Shown here piece by piece: positions 29,227-40,200 of a stretch of 64,000 nt of DNA. The notes under the pieces are model-generated. The model had not been told where the DNA came from. It was given only the letters and a program-made list of their open reading frames with translations, and did no database searches. The DNA comes from Paucisalibacillus algeriensis. GTDB taxonomy: Bacteria > Bacillota > Bacilli > Bacillales > Amphibacillaceae. Location: the NCBI RefSeq assembly GCF_000577245.1, contig NZ_CBYO010000001.1, forward strand, positions 1 through 64,000, read 5' to 3'. The number at the start of each line of letters is the position of its first letter. Positions within the stretch are counted from its first letter, which is position 1. The position numbers and the translations under genes are program-made.

Positions 29227-29264
29227 AAAAGACTACTTCCTAAAAAACAGGGAGGTAGTCTTTT
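29227..29264. terminator. terminator between the exporter and the DUF3231 gene
   Basis: AAAAGACTACTTCC and GGGAGGTAGTCTTTT form a long stem, with T on both sides, so it can work both ways between the convergent exporter operon and the DUF3231 gene. The rest of 29068-29404 shows nothing I can name. Confidence 0.75.
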
Positions 29265-29404
29265 ATGTTGGTAAAGTATTGGATGAACATGGCTACTAAG
29301 AGGTTTGGTTTAGATTGCAACACCGTAAAGTATGTTTCCCACCATGAATCTGCTCAAAATCAGAGTATAGGAAACAATTTTTAAGGTTTGATAGAATATG
29401 GAGA

Positions 29405-30388
29405 TCAAAGATCCATTTTTGGTGGCTCCTCAAGCCATCCTTTAGTCATCATGAGCATAGCACCTTCTCGTGTGTATTCATACACATCTTTGGCCTGCAA
29501 TCCTGCTCTTGTTATCAAGTCATTTCGCCACAAGAAAGTAGCACTAAAGCCTTGACCTCCCAAACTAAAGCTACCCAAGAGATAATTACAAAACATCATA
29601 AGTTTTTCTGAAAATGGAGCTATGGTAGAACTCGTAACTGTTCCTCCTGATGTAGTAGAAGGCTGGATATTATTCTGTAGAAGGACGCCTTCATTTTCCT
29701 TTAAAATTTCTCTTGATAGTTCCATCCCTTTTTTAAAATATTTTTTTACATCTTCATCTTTGGCACATTGAGCAAAGCCTTTCATTAATTGCATCCCCGT
29801 AATATTACCTTCTAACGAGCGATATAATACGCCAAACTCAATAGTATTTAATGGTCGCTTATGCCCTAAAATGTTAGTTCCTTTCATGTACTGTTTATCA
29901 GTTATGAAATCAATTGATTTAGGCATAGCGACATCATTTGGTCGGGGCAGAATCGATTTTTTAAGAAGATATTGTGTAAACAGATTATAATAATTCTCTG
30001 TTATTTCAGTAAGTTGCTTATAAAAGTTCACGATGTCTTCCCTATAAGATATGGTTAAATGAAGTGCGTACATCCCAGTACTAATTTCCTTTAGAATTCG
30101 ACTAAACATAATATCAAAGCCATTTTCCCATAACTTTGGTGCTTCTAGATTAACATCTTCTTTGGTGAAGCCTTGCGGGATTGCTGCCCCTTCATTTTCA
30201 AACATGGACGTTATTTTGAGTACATTTGGATGAAGTTGCTCCCACAAGCCTGACATGAGATTTTTCGCTTCTTCGTCATCGGCTTTTTCGATGAAGTACT
30301 CCAATATCCTTAAAATCATTGTTTTTTTATGATATGTCATCCATAGCGCACCTAGTTCAGTGGAACTCATTTTGGTAGAATCAGACAA
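29405..30388 (-). CDS. DUF3231 family protein
   Basis: A 327-aa, mostly helical protein built of two similar halves (LGALWMTYHKKTMILRILEYF near the start, FGVLYRSLEGNITGMQLMKGF in the middle). The layout matches DUF3231, a ferritin-like helical family common in spore-formers and related in style to CotF-type coat proteins. The TTG at 30388 lies eight bases after GGAGG and is preferred to the upstream ATG that overlaps that site. Function unknown; a spore role is possible. Confidence 0.8.
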   Translation of the reverse strand: MSDSTKMSSTELGALWMTYHKKTMILRILEYFIEKADDEEAKNLMSGLWEQLHPNVLKITSMFENEGAAIPQGFTKEDVNLEAPKLWENGFDIMFSRILKEISTGMYALHLTISYREDIVNFYKQLTEITENYYNLFTQYLLKKSILPRPNDVAMPKSIDFITDKQYMKGTNILGHKRPLNTIEFGVLYRSLEGNITGMQLMKGFAQCAKDEDVKKYFKKGMELSREILKENEGVLLQNNIQPSTTSGGTVTSSTIAPFSEKLMMFCNYLLGSFSLGGQGFSATFLWRNDLITRAGLQAKDVYEYTREGAMLMMTKGWLEEPPKMDL

Positions 30389-30526
30389 TATACAAACCTC
30401 CAAATATGTATTTTAAACGTATTTTGCCTATCCTACCGACAATTATGTATCCAATAATAAGTTTGAATAAGAAAGAACCGAATAGACTCAAGGATTTTTA
30501 AGATGGAAAAAGAAGGAAAAGAAATA

Positions 30527-30555
30527 TTGACATACAATAAATCGTGGAATAGTAT
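30527..30555 (+). promoter_or_regulatory. promoter of the TetR-ABC operon
   Basis: TTGACA (30527-30532), a 17-bp spacer and TAGTAT (30550-30555) form a near-consensus sigma-A promoter. Several TATGAA/TTCATA half-sites lie between it and the gene (30560-30610) and could be the TetR operator. Confidence 0.6.
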
Positions 30556-30638
30556 GAGTGTATGAACATTTTCATTTTTTATTCATATAAACAAAAATAC
30601 ATTCATATTCAAGTTAGTTAGAGATGGAGGTAGTGCCA

Positions 30639-31253
30639 ATGCCAAGAGGATTTAATGCTAATGAAAAAGAGTTTATTAGAGATAAGTTGTTGTCCGCTGC
30701 GAGAGAACTATTTAGTTCTTTGGGTTTAAAGAAAACCAGTATTAAGGATTTAACTGGGAAGGCGGGAATTGCTCAAGGTACTTTTTATAATTTTTTTGAA
30801 TCAAAAGAGGTTATTTATTTTCTATTGCTTGAGCAGGATGAGAAAGAAATTAAGCAAAATGTTATCAATAAATTAATGTCAAAAGAGATAACACCATCTA
30901 ATTTTGCAAATGTAATTTATACAACGGTTAAACAAATTGAAAATTATCCGCTAATTCGCAGGCTATATACAACAGAAGAATATGAATTATTAGTGAGAAA
31001 ACTCCCAAATGAACTACTCAAAGAACATAGTGAAAATGACATATTAAGCCTTAATCCATTACTGGATCAATGGAAAAATAAAGGGGAAGTTGATGCTAAT
31101 TTATCAAATGAAGTTGTCACGAGTGCCTTACGTGCTCTTTTTCTAATGACAATCCATAAAAGGGAGATAGGTGAGGATGTTTACGATCAAAGCCTTCAAT
31201 TTTTAGCAGAAGGGATTGCACTTAGACTGTTTAAGGGAGGAGAAAATACGTGA
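30639..31253 (+). CDS. TetR-family transcriptional regulator
   Basis: A 204-aa TetR-type repressor. The N-terminal helix-turn-helix reads LFSSLGLKKTSIKDLTGKAGIAQGTFYNFFESKE (two overlapping family motifs), and the C-terminal ligand domain has no recognised motif. ATG 30639 lies eight bases after GGAGGTAG; the frame opens at 30624. It leads a four-gene operon with overlapping ATPase and permease genes, which it most likely represses until a substrate binds. Confidence 0.88.
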   Translation: MPRGFNANEKEFIRDKLLSAARELFSSLGLKKTSIKDLTGKAGIAQGTFYNFFESKEVIYFLLLEQDEKEIKQNVINKLMSKEITPSNFANVIYTTVKQIENYPLIRRLYTTEEYELLVRKLPNELLKEHSENDILSLNPLLDQWKNKGEVDANLSNEVVTSALRALFLMTIHKREIGEDVYDQSLQFLAEGIALRLFKGGENT

Positions 31254-32119
31254 TACAAGTGGAAAACTTATTCTACACTTATCCAGGGAATATGTCACCA
31301 ACGATTAAGAATGTCAATGTATCTATCAAGGATGGGGAAATATTTGGTTTTCTCGGTCCTTCTGGAGCAGGTAAAAGTACGATACAGAAAATTCTAATAG
31401 GTGTTTTAAAGGATTATCAAGGAAATGTAAGAGTACTCAATCAGGATGTAAGTAAAGCATCCAGTCAGTTTTATAGACAACTTGGAGTAGCTTTTGAAAC
31501 ACCTAATTTTTATCAGAAATTTACAGCTAAAGAAAACCTAGAGTTTTTTGCGGGGTTTTATAACAACAATAGATTAAATGTGGAAGAGCTCCTGGAAAAA
31601 GTTGCTCTTAAAGACGCGTATAACACAAGAGTATCAAATTTTTCAAAGGGAATGAAAATGCGTCTGAATATCGTCAGAGCGTTCCTTCATAATCCTGACC
31701 TTATTTTTCTTGATGAACCAACTTCAGGACTCGACCCAGTTAATGTTAAAAAAGTGAAGCAGTTTTTATTAGAACAAAAAGCAAAAGGTAAAACCATTAT
31801 TTTAAACACTCATAATATGAATGTTGCCGAAACTCTATGTGATAGAGTGGCTTTTGTTGTAGAGGGTGAAATTAATTTAATAGATTCTCCTAAAAAGCTT
31901 AAAGAGGCATTTAGTAGAAATGAAATTGCAGTTTTATATAAAGAAGCTGGAAAAGAAAACTTGGAGTATTTTCAAATGAAACTACTTGGTCAGAACAAGC
32001 AGTTCCAACAAATCTTAAAAGGAGATGAGCTCATCAAGATTAGTACGGTTGAAAAAACACTGGAAGATATTTTTGTAGAGGTAACTGGGAGGGAACTTCA
32101 TGATAGCAAAACTAATTAA
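31250..32119 (+). CDS. ABC transporter ATP-binding protein
   Basis: A 289-aa ATPase with Walker A GPSGAGKST, a degenerate signature FSKGMKMRLN, Walker B LIFLDEPTSGLDPVN and switch His in LNTHNMN. The GTG start at 31250 overlaps the tetR stop codon and follows AAGGGAGGAG. The 70-residue C-terminal extension is common in ATPases of ABC-2 exporters. Works with the two permeases that follow. Confidence 0.85.
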   Translation: MIQVENLFYTYPGNMSPTIKNVNVSIKDGEIFGFLGPSGAGKSTIQKILIGVLKDYQGNVRVLNQDVSKASSQFYRQLGVAFETPNFYQKFTAKENLEFFAGFYNNNRLNVEELLEKVALKDAYNTRVSNFSKGMKMRLNIVRAFLHNPDLIFLDEPTSGLDPVNVKKVKQFLLEQKAKGKTIILNTHNMNVAETLCDRVAFVVEGEINLIDSPKKLKEAFSRNEIAVLYKEAGKENLEYFQMKLLGQNKQFQQILKGDELIKISTVEKTLEDIFVEVTGRELHDSKTN

Positions 32120-32837
32120 ACAAGATGTTCGGTTTCAGTTCAGGCATGGGTTTTATTATGTATATGCTTTCGTGACAGCTATATATATTACAGTTCTACT
32201 TTTTGTTCCTTTAGAGTTCCGCAGTTCCTGGAGTATTCTTATTGTCTTTACAGATCCAGGAACGTTAGGGTTCTTTTTTGTCGGAGCTATTGTTATGCTT
32301 GAGCGAAATCAACAGCTATTAACCTATCTTTTCATTACTCCAATAAAACTAAAGAGTTATCTATGGTCAAAGATATTATCTCTAACTCTTATTGCATGGC
32401 TTACAAGTTTGTTTATTGCTTATGCTGCACTAGAAACAGCAGTTTCTTTTATTTGGTTAACTATTGTCGTCCTCCTATGTAGTTTCTTTTTTACCTCTTG
32501 TGGATTAATAATTTCTGTAGACTCACCGTCAATGAATCACTTTATGTTCAGAGCGATTGTTACTATGATTGTTTTATATGTTCCAGTATTAAATTATTTT
32601 GATTTGATTTCATTCCGGTTAGTTGAGGTTATGCCTAGCTACTCTGCACTATTTCTTTTGGAATATGCAATGAGTAGAGCTGGAGGGATATTTTCACTAC
32701 ACATACCTAATTTTAGTGTATTGATACATGTTGGATTACTCACTATCTGGGGGCTTCTGGCTTATCAAATAGCTTTTGGGCGCTTCTCCAAATATATACT
32801 TTCAAATACGGGAGAAGTCAGGGAGGTGTCTGTATGA
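32100..32837 (+). CDS. ABC-2 type permease, first subunit
   Basis: A 245-aa membrane protein with about six hydrophobic segments and no large soluble domain. It overlaps the ATPase gene by 20 bases and has GGGAGG before the ATG. The block MLERNQQLLTYLFITPIKLKSYLWSK is the cytoplasmic coupling region typical of fluoroquinolone- and drug-export permeases. Substrate unknown. Confidence 0.75.
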   Translation: MIAKLIKQDVRFQFRHGFYYVYAFVTAIYITVLLFVPLEFRSSWSILIVFTDPGTLGFFFVGAIVMLERNQQLLTYLFITPIKLKSYLWSKILSLTLIAWLTSLFIAYAALETAVSFIWLTIVVLLCSFFFTSCGLIISVDSPSMNHFMFRAIVTMIVLYVPVLNYFDLISFRLVEVMPSYSALFLLEYAMSRAGGIFSLHIPNFSVLIHVGLLTIWGLLAYQIAFGRFSKYILSNTGEVREVSV

Positions 32838-33616
32838 AAAGAGATGCTGATGATGAAACAGTAGGAATTAACATAAACCAAGTGAAGTTATTGGTAATAA
32901 GCGATGCGAAAAACGTGCTACGTGATCCATTAATGTTACTGGTGCTAGGGGCTCCTTTATATCTGTTTATTGTTGTAAAGTATGGAATTCCATTTGTGGA
33001 CAATCAACTTGAAAAGTATACCTACTTTCAGTTGATGGATCATTTTTATTTAATAACTTGTTTTATAGTATTGATTGCACCGATGATGGTAGGAATGCTG
33101 ACGGGGTTTCTTCTTTTGGACGAAAAAGATGATGGAATCCTGAATTACATGGATATTACCCCGATGAAACGAACGGGCTTTATAGGTTATCGAATAACAA
33201 TCCCTTTAATCATATCGTTTGTCATTTCTTTTGTTCTAGTTATTTTATTCTTAATGGGGGATGGATTGGTTAACTGGGGATTATTGCTGCTGACACTAAC
33301 GGTAGTATCTTTACTTGGACCCTTGATAACAATGTATTTAGCATCATTCTGTAAAAATAAGGTGGAGGGAATTACCTATGTAAAGTTGATTTCGATTTTC
33401 TCCATCGGGCCCATAGTAACTTATATGTTTGAAAGTTGGTGGACAGGATTTGCCTACATTATTCCTATGACATGGTTAGTTGAAACAGCTTATATGAGTA
33501 TGACAGGTGAATACTTCGGATTAATACAAAACTGGGCAATATTGTATCTTGGAGGAGTGATTAACATTACAATCTTCCTATATATCTTTTATCAAAAAAT
33601 GCTAAGAAGTCTTTAA
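32834..33616 (+). CDS. ABC-2 type permease, second subunit
   Basis: A 260-aa membrane protein with about six hydrophobic segments. It carries DEKDDGILNYMDITPMKRTGFIGYR, a coupling block similar to that of the preceding permease. ATG 32834 overlaps the previous stop by four bases, after AGGGAGGTG. Last gene of the TetR operon. A degenerate copy of the island repeat follows about 100 bp downstream. Confidence 0.75.
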   Translation: MKRDADDETVGININQVKLLVISDAKNVLRDPLMLLVLGAPLYLFIVVKYGIPFVDNQLEKYTYFQLMDHFYLITCFIVLIAPMMVGMLTGFLLLDEKDDGILNYMDITPMKRTGFIGYRITIPLIISFVISFVLVILFLMGDGLVNWGLLLLTLTVVSLLGPLITMYLASFCKNKVEGITYVKLISIFSIGPIVTYMFESWWTGFAYIIPMTWLVETAYMSMTGEYFGLIQNWAILYLGGVINITIFLYIFYQKMLRSL

Positions 33617-33712
33617 TTACCATTTTACTAGAACCGGTTGCTGAATCTGCGTTGCTACATACTCTAAACAAATGCGGTATGTGGAGATAACACTTTATAT
33701 GTTATAGAGCAT

Positions 33713-33772
33713 GCTAACGTTTTGCTAACGCAATCCAGTAAAAAATATAGAATCTTGTTAAAGATAGTACAA
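33713..33772 (+). repeat. degenerate third copy of the island repeat
   Basis: GCTAACGTTTTGCTAACGCAATC and the following TAAAGAT segment match the first 60 bases or so of the repeats at 22561 and 24013, with more differences. The downstream half is not recognisable. It may mark the far edge of a second or larger insertion spanning 24.2-33.8 kb. Confidence 0.6.
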
Positions 33773-33870
33773 TACAAGTTTTTACATGCCTTAATATTAC
33801 TATGTCATTATGTTAAAAGATATCAGGCTCTGCACACAATTACAGTCTGCTAAAGCTGAGTTATAGTACC

Positions 33871-33904
33871 AAAATAAGGAATGAACTTATTCATTCCTTA
33901 TTTT
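33871..33904 (-). terminator. terminator of the minus-strand hybrid kinase gene
   Basis: AAAATAAGGAATGAA and TTCATTCCTTATTTT form a perfect 15-bp stem with a four-base loop. The stop codon of the kinase gene lies within it. The structure is symmetrical and can stop transcription from either side. Confidence 0.8.
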
Positions 33905-36900
33905 TTGGTATTTGAAAGCTGGCAGTTGTTCCGTGTTCTATTTTACTTCGAATTAATAATCCATTTCCATAAAGTTGTTTTAAACGGGAGTCAACGTTTC
34001 GAAGTCCCACACTAGTCTTCCCATTTTCTTTTTCCCCTGATAAGAGGTTGCTCGTTTCTTTCTCAGTCATTCCTTTACCGTTATCTATAACCGAAACTTC
34101 GATATAATCTAATTGCTCCATAACTTGAATAGAAACTTTCCCACCCTTATTAAGTTGTAGAATACCATGTTTAACGGCATTTTCAACTAATGGTTGAATG
34201 GATAAAGGGGGAAGCAATACAGTGGCATCTGTTTCAATCTTCCACTCAATTTCCAGTCTATTTCCAAATCTCGTCTTTTCGATATATAAGTAGGACCGAA
34301 CTAAGGAGAGCTCATGTTCTAAAGGAATAACTGGCTCCGCATTATGAAAATCAAAGCTCAATCGTAAATAATTACTAAATTCCACAAGAAGCTGTTGCAT
34401 TTTAGTAACGTCAATCTCTCCAAGTGCAGCAATGGAATTTAATGTATTGAAAATAAAGTGCGGCTGAATCTGTGATTGTAACCATGCCCCTTCCATACGA
34501 ATATGTTCCTCAACAGAAATTTTTAGTTTGGTTAAGGCGTTTACTCTTGCCCTTAATTCTGTGGAATCAACAGGCTTTGTAACATAATCATTCGCACCAG
34601 CTTGAAAACCTGCTAATATATCTTCCGTACGTGCTCGTGCAGTTAATAAAAGTACAGGCAGTTCAGAAATAGAATAACTTTCTCGAATCTTTCTTGTTAA
34701 CTCATAACCAGATACTTGAGGCATCATAACATCTGCAATGACAAGATCATAAGTCTCTGTTTGGAGGTTATTAATTGCCTGTTTTGCATTAGTAGCACCA
34801 GTAACAACATATTTTCCATCCCCAGCAAGAATGGAATGGAGAATAGTTACATTCATTGGATCATCATCAACTAGTAAAATTTTAAGTTTTCCAACTACAT
34901 CTCTTGTATTATCCGACTGCCAAATATCGGTAGTTGTTGCAGCTATCTCATTATTTTCTTTAATAGGTTGAGAAGTAACAATCTCAAAGTTATCTTCCCC
35001 TTTAAAAAGAGGAAGTGTAAAGGTAAAAATAGAGCCTTTTCCTGGGGTAGACTGAACTGTTATTTCCCCATTATGCAGTTCCACTAATTGTTTGCAAATA
35101 TTTAATCCAAGCCCAACTCCGCCGCTTGACCTTTCTTTAATCACAGTGGCTTGCTCATAAGGTTCGAATATATGATTTAATTCATCCTTCTGAATCCCTA
35201 TTCCAGTATCCTCTATCTGAATATGGGCTATTTCATCTTTAATAGCTGCTCTAATAGTAATAGTTCCTTCATCTGTGAATTTCACTGCATTATGAATTAA
35301 ATTAAATAATATCTGAATTAGTCGGGTTTCATCCGCCGCGACAGAAGGGAACGAATCAGGTATCTCAATGTGTAAATCAATAGGTTTTCCTTCAGTCATT
35401 AATTTAGTCATATCGATTACACCGGCAACCACTGTTTGTATAGCAACCCTTTCAATATGCAATGGAATTGTCTTTTCCTTTAATCTAGTGACATCAAGAA
35501 GGTCATTTAACATAAAGGACATTCGTTTACTTACATTTTCTAGAACAGATAAACGCTTCCGATGCTCTTCATGAAGGGGATTGGTTTTATCATCTAAAAG
35601 CGTTTGGATAACATTCAAAATACCGTGTAACGGATTCCTTAACTCATGTGAGGTATTTACTAAAAAATTATCCTTACGTTGATTCTCTATCTGTAATTTT
35701 TCTGTTAAATACCCTGCATCAGATGCAATCCGGGAAAAGCGTTTAAACCAAAAAGCTGTAAAACATAGCAAGGCAGCAATAAGGTCAAATGGATAATGCA
35801 TGGTTTGTTCTGTTATAAGATTATGGATTAAGGTCCAGAAAATATTTAATCCTATACTAAGGCAACCAAGAACTAAAAAGATACTCTCATCTCTATGTAT
35901 GGTAGCTTTCCGGAGTATTAGAGTAGCTAAGAAAATAGAAAAACCAAAAATGACATAGAACAATACTCTAGAAGAAAGTATGATGCTCCATGGTGATGCT
36001 ACTAGAATAAATAACGCATATAGTATGCATAAGGCGGTGAATGCCCTGATTAAAAACTTGTTGGTTTTTACAGGAAATAAGGTTTTAATAATTTGCGGTA
36101 TAAATGCAGCAACCCCTATATACGATAAGAAAGAAATTTTTACTCCCCAATCATAATCTACTGAAATCCATCTAAATAATAATTTGTCATCCGAACTAAG
36201 TACACTAATAATGGCGCATATAAGCATTAAGGAAAAATAAAGTAATCCATGGCCAGGTTTAAATCGGGTGAAATACAAAATAGCAGCGTAAACACTATGT
36301 AATAATAAGATTCCACAAAGCAAAAGCTGCAACCCTTCTGATAACTTCGTTCGATATTGAATGGCGTCCATCGTACCAAAATGGATAGATTTAAAAATGC
36401 CACCACTACTTTGGTGGCTGGAAGCTTGGATAATTAGCTCTATTTCATTTCGATCAGGTTTTAAAGAAACGGAGTAGGGAATACTGCTTCCTTTAAAATT
36501 ATTTAATGATGTTGCAACTTGACCTGATTCACCAATATGTTGTCCATTAACATATATGGCAGACGCATTATTATATTTTTGATTCATGTGTAGTCCAAAA
36601 ATATAATCATGATCCTTATCGAGTAATATACGTAGTTTATAAGTTCCATAGTGAAAGGAATCATTACTTTCGAACATTGCATTCCACTTACTCGGTACAC
36701 TGATATACCTGTTTGACGTCTTATTTAGCTGTTCAGACGATGCCTTAAGCGTGGATGGAAAGAACTCCCATTCTCCATCTAGTTGAAGTGTTTCTTTATC
36801 ATTAAACTTCCATCCACGTAAATCAAGCACACCATGATCTGCAGTTGGAGGATTTTTATAGTGAATGGTTGACAAATAGCCCATCCAAGATAAGCGGATA

Positions 36901-36968
36901 GCCGTTAATAGGATAAGGAAAATAATAATAAGGAAAATCCATTTAGGAGTTTTAATCGATTTTTTCAT
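33891..36968 (-). CDS. 7TM hybrid sensor kinase with two kinase modules (A)
   Basis: A 1025-aa membrane sensor. Order: N-terminal membrane anchor, extracellular jelly-roll-like domain (LDGEWEFFPS near residue 63), seven or so membrane helices over about residues 210-405, then HisKA with NTSHELRNPLHGIL. A first ATPase domain follows (DTGIGI, GVGLGLNICKQL), then a receiver with LVIADVMMPQVSG, and last a LytS-type kinase (QIQPHFIFNTLNS) with its own ATPase (LVENAVKHG). The 7TMR-DISM sensor suggests a carbohydrate or small-molecule signal. It is divergent from its paralogue at 37230 and close to a BTAD regulator at 40533. Confidence 0.85.
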   Translation of the reverse strand: MKKSIKTPKWIFLIIIFLILLTAIRLSWMGYLSTIHYKNPPTADHGVLDLRGWKFNDKETLQLDGEWEFFPSTLKASSEQLNKTSNRYISVPSKWNAMFESNDSFHYGTYKLRILLDKDHDYIFGLHMNQKYNNASAIYVNGQHIGESGQVATSLNNFKGSSIPYSVSLKPDRNEIELIIQASSHQSSGGIFKSIHFGTMDAIQYRTKLSEGLQLLLCGILLLHSVYAAILYFTRFKPGHGLLYFSLMLICAIISVLSSDDKLLFRWISVDYDWGVKISFLSYIGVAAFIPQIIKTLFPVKTNKFLIRAFTALCILYALFILVASPWSIILSSRVLFYVIFGFSIFLATLILRKATIHRDESIFLVLGCLSIGLNIFWTLIHNLITEQTMHYPFDLIAALLCFTAFWFKRFSRIASDAGYLTEKLQIENQRKDNFLVNTSHELRNPLHGILNVIQTLLDDKTNPLHEEHRKRLSVLENVSKRMSFMLNDLLDVTRLKEKTIPLHIERVAIQTVVAGVIDMTKLMTEGKPIDLHIEIPDSFPSVAADETRLIQILFNLIHNAVKFTDEGTITIRAAIKDEIAHIQIEDTGIGIQKDELNHIFEPYEQATVIKERSSGGVGLGLNICKQLVELHNGEITVQSTPGKGSIFTFTLPLFKGEDNFEIVTSQPIKENNEIAATTTDIWQSDNTRDVVGKLKILLVDDDPMNVTILHSILAGDGKYVVTGATNAKQAINNLQTETYDLVIADVMMPQVSGYELTRKIRESYSISELPVLLLTARARTEDILAGFQAGANDYVTKPVDSTELRARVNALTKLKISVEEHIRMEGAWLQSQIQPHFIFNTLNSIAALGEIDVTKMQQLLVEFSNYLRLSFDFHNAEPVIPLEHELSLVRSYLYIEKTRFGNRLEIEWKIETDATVLLPPLSIQPLVENAVKHGILQLNKGGKVSIQVMEQLDYIEVSVIDNGKGMTEKETSNLLSGEKENGKTSVGLRNVDSRLKQLYGNGLLIRSKIEHGTTASFQIPKNKE

Positions 36969-37229
36969 GAAATTTCAATCTCCGTTTTTACTTTTATTTC
37001 TTTATCATATAGTAAATTGGTGAGGGAGTCACTACTGGATTACGAGTTGGTAGATTTATTTCATTTGTTAAAATATCTGTTTGAATTGGCTCCTGGAATT
37101 GTATAGAAAATATAGACTTTTAATTGTAATGTGGCTACTAGATTAGTATTATTAATGTAATAGAATTGAGTTTACTCAAAGTAAGTCGATTGATTCATCT
37201 ATAAAAGGTGGTATAGTGAGGCGATTTAG

Positions 37230-40200
37230 TTGAAATTTAAACATAAGCTATATTCATTAGTATTTATTCTCACCTTATTCCTGACATTGGTGATGGATGA
37301 AAGTGGTGTCTTGGCAAAACAGTATGATCAATCGAGTTTAGTTGATTTTAGTATTATGGAACAGCCAAAAGAGTTCTATACAGACTTGAATGGAAATTGG
37401 GATTTCTTTGAGAAAGAGTTGTTAACACCAGATGAGGTGAAAGAGCAATTAAGGCATGGAATGGGACAAGTGGTTTCACTTCCGAGCTCGTTTAAGACAC
37501 AAACAGGAGAAATAAATACATTTGGAACATATAGTACAACGATTAAATTACCGAAAGAATATATAGGGGAAACATTAGCGATCCACATTCCCTATCAATA
37601 TAGTGCCTATACACTTTTCATAGATGATATAGAAGTCGCTAGAAATGGTGTGGTGGGCGCAGATTCAGCTTCACATACTGCTGAAATGGCTCCGAAAACA
37701 GGTTATTTTATTGCGCAATCGGATGAAGTGTTACTCACGATGCAGGTATCTAGCTTTGAACATATACGAGGGGGATTTGAGAACTCTATCTATCTAGGGG
37801 AAGCTTCGGTAGTGGCACAAAAATTTAATTTGAATATGATCGTCACTCTTTTTATTAATGGTTGTATTTTTATCATAGGTTTATTTATGGTTTTATTTGC
37901 TTTGTATCGCAAAAAAGAGCTTTTGTTCTTTATATTCGGGATGTTTGCGATGCTCATTTCTGTTCGTGCTCTATTTTCTGTTCCTTTTTACTATACGCTC
38001 ATACTAGATATGTCTTGGCTTTGGGGTACAAGATTAGAATATATATTAACAGAGGCAACTTCCATGTTTTACGTTATTTTACTCTGGAAGTGGCATGAAA
38101 AAGAATTCTCTAAGAAAATCATGTATGGACTTGTTACGATACATTTAGCACTAATTGTTACGACATTATTTACACAACCAGTATTTTTCCAGGCACTTTT
38201 TTTCCATGTGTTTTATATAACTATCCCATTCTTTTTCTATATGATTTATGTTGTTTTTAGGAGTATTCGTAAAAATAATCAAAAGGCAAAAGTAAATCTA
38301 ATTGGAATGGGACTTATATTTCTGGCGTTTTTCAATGACTTTGCGATTGGGCAGAATTGGTATCAATCCGTCACATTGATGTTGCCAGCAGTTGGTGTTT
38401 ATGTAGTCATCCATGTCATCTTGATGAGTAAAGACTTTGCAGAGACGACCCAAAAAACAGAGCAACAAAATAAGCAATTATTATTCTTAAATGCCTCAAA
38501 TGAGGAGCTTGCTAGGGAGCTACAAAAAGAATTGAAGCAAAAGGATGATTTTCTTGCAAATACATCCCATGAACTTAGGAATCCACTACATGGCATTATT
38601 AATATTTCACAATCTATTTTACATAACAGACCCAATCGACTGGATGAAAAAACCAAAAAGGATCTGGAGCTTCTATTGACAATTGGACATCATATGTCAA
38701 GGACTTTAGAAGATTTACTAGACATTACCCGCTTGAAGGAACATAGGATTCACCTTAAAAGGAAGCGTCTTGACATTCAAGCTATCTCTACGGGCGTTGT
38801 TGATATGCTAAAAGTTCTTACTGAAAATAAAAATATCCAGATGAAAGTCCAAATCCCAAGTGATTTTCCTAGTGTAGCAGCGGACGAAAATCGACTGATT
38901 CAAATTTTGTTTAATCTTCTTCATAATGCGGTGAAATATACGGAAGAAGGCTCTATTACCATAGATGCTGACACACAAGAGGGAGATGCCCATGTTCACA
39001 TTACCGATACGGGTGTAGGGATGAATAAGGAGACTCTATGTACAATATTTGAAGCCTATAAACAAGGTGATTCTAGTATTACAGCAATTGGGGGAGGACT
39101 CGGCCTAGGTCTAAGTATTTGCAAACAATTAGTGGAAATGCACGGTGGGATAATAAAGGCGAGTTCTGTCTTGGGCAAGGGATCAGTATTTACATTTACT
39201 TTACCACTAGCAGAAAGTTCTTTTGAAGAGCAAATTGCAGCAACAACCCCGTGTATAGATAGGAGCGACCTTCTTATAAAAGAAATACCTATTGCTTTGA
39301 ATCATGTCGTGATGGAAGCATTTTCTAAAAATACCCCAGTCTCATTCAAATCGCGAATTTTAGTTGTTGACGATGATCCAGTGAATTTACAAGTGCTGAC
39401 TAATATTCTTTCAAAAGAACGATTTGAGGTAAATACTGTAATAAGTGGAAAAGAAGCACTAAAACAACTTGAACTGACGGATTGGGATTTAATTATTTCG
39501 GATGTTATGATGCCTACCATGTCTGGGTATGATTTAACCCGTTCTGTTCGGGAGAAGTATTCCTTGTCTGAACTTCCTATTCTTCTTTTAACAGCTAGAA
39601 GTAGCCCTGATGATGTCTATACCGGGTTTTTAGCGGGTGCAAACGATTACGTCACAAAACCTGTTAATGCGGTGGAATTAAATGCACGGGTACATGCATT
39701 AACCGATTTACAAGCATCCATTAAGGAACGGTTAGGAATGGAAGCGGCATGGCTCCAGGCGCAAATTCGTCCGCACTTTTTGTTAAATACGTTGAATGCA
39801 ATTGTTTCTTTGAGCGAGATAGATACATCGAGAATGGCACTTCTTCTTGAAAAGTTTGCTCATTATTTACAGAGTAGTTTCTATCTGAAAAATATAGATA
39901 ATGTTGTTCCTCTTAAACAAGAACTTGAATTACTTGAATCCTATTTATATATAGAAAAGGAGCGATTTGGGGAGCGACTCCATATAAAATGGGAAATTGA
40001 CGAAGTAGGAGATGTGTTGATTCCACCTTTATCTATCCAAACATTAGTAGAAAATGCGGTCAATCACGGGGTGCTAGCGCAAATCGAAGGTGGATTAATA
40101 ACAATCCGAATAGGTAAAAAAGAAGTTTATACAGAGATTTCTGTTATCGATGATGGTGTTGGTATGGACGAAGAAAAGGTAAGGAAAATCTTCACCATCC

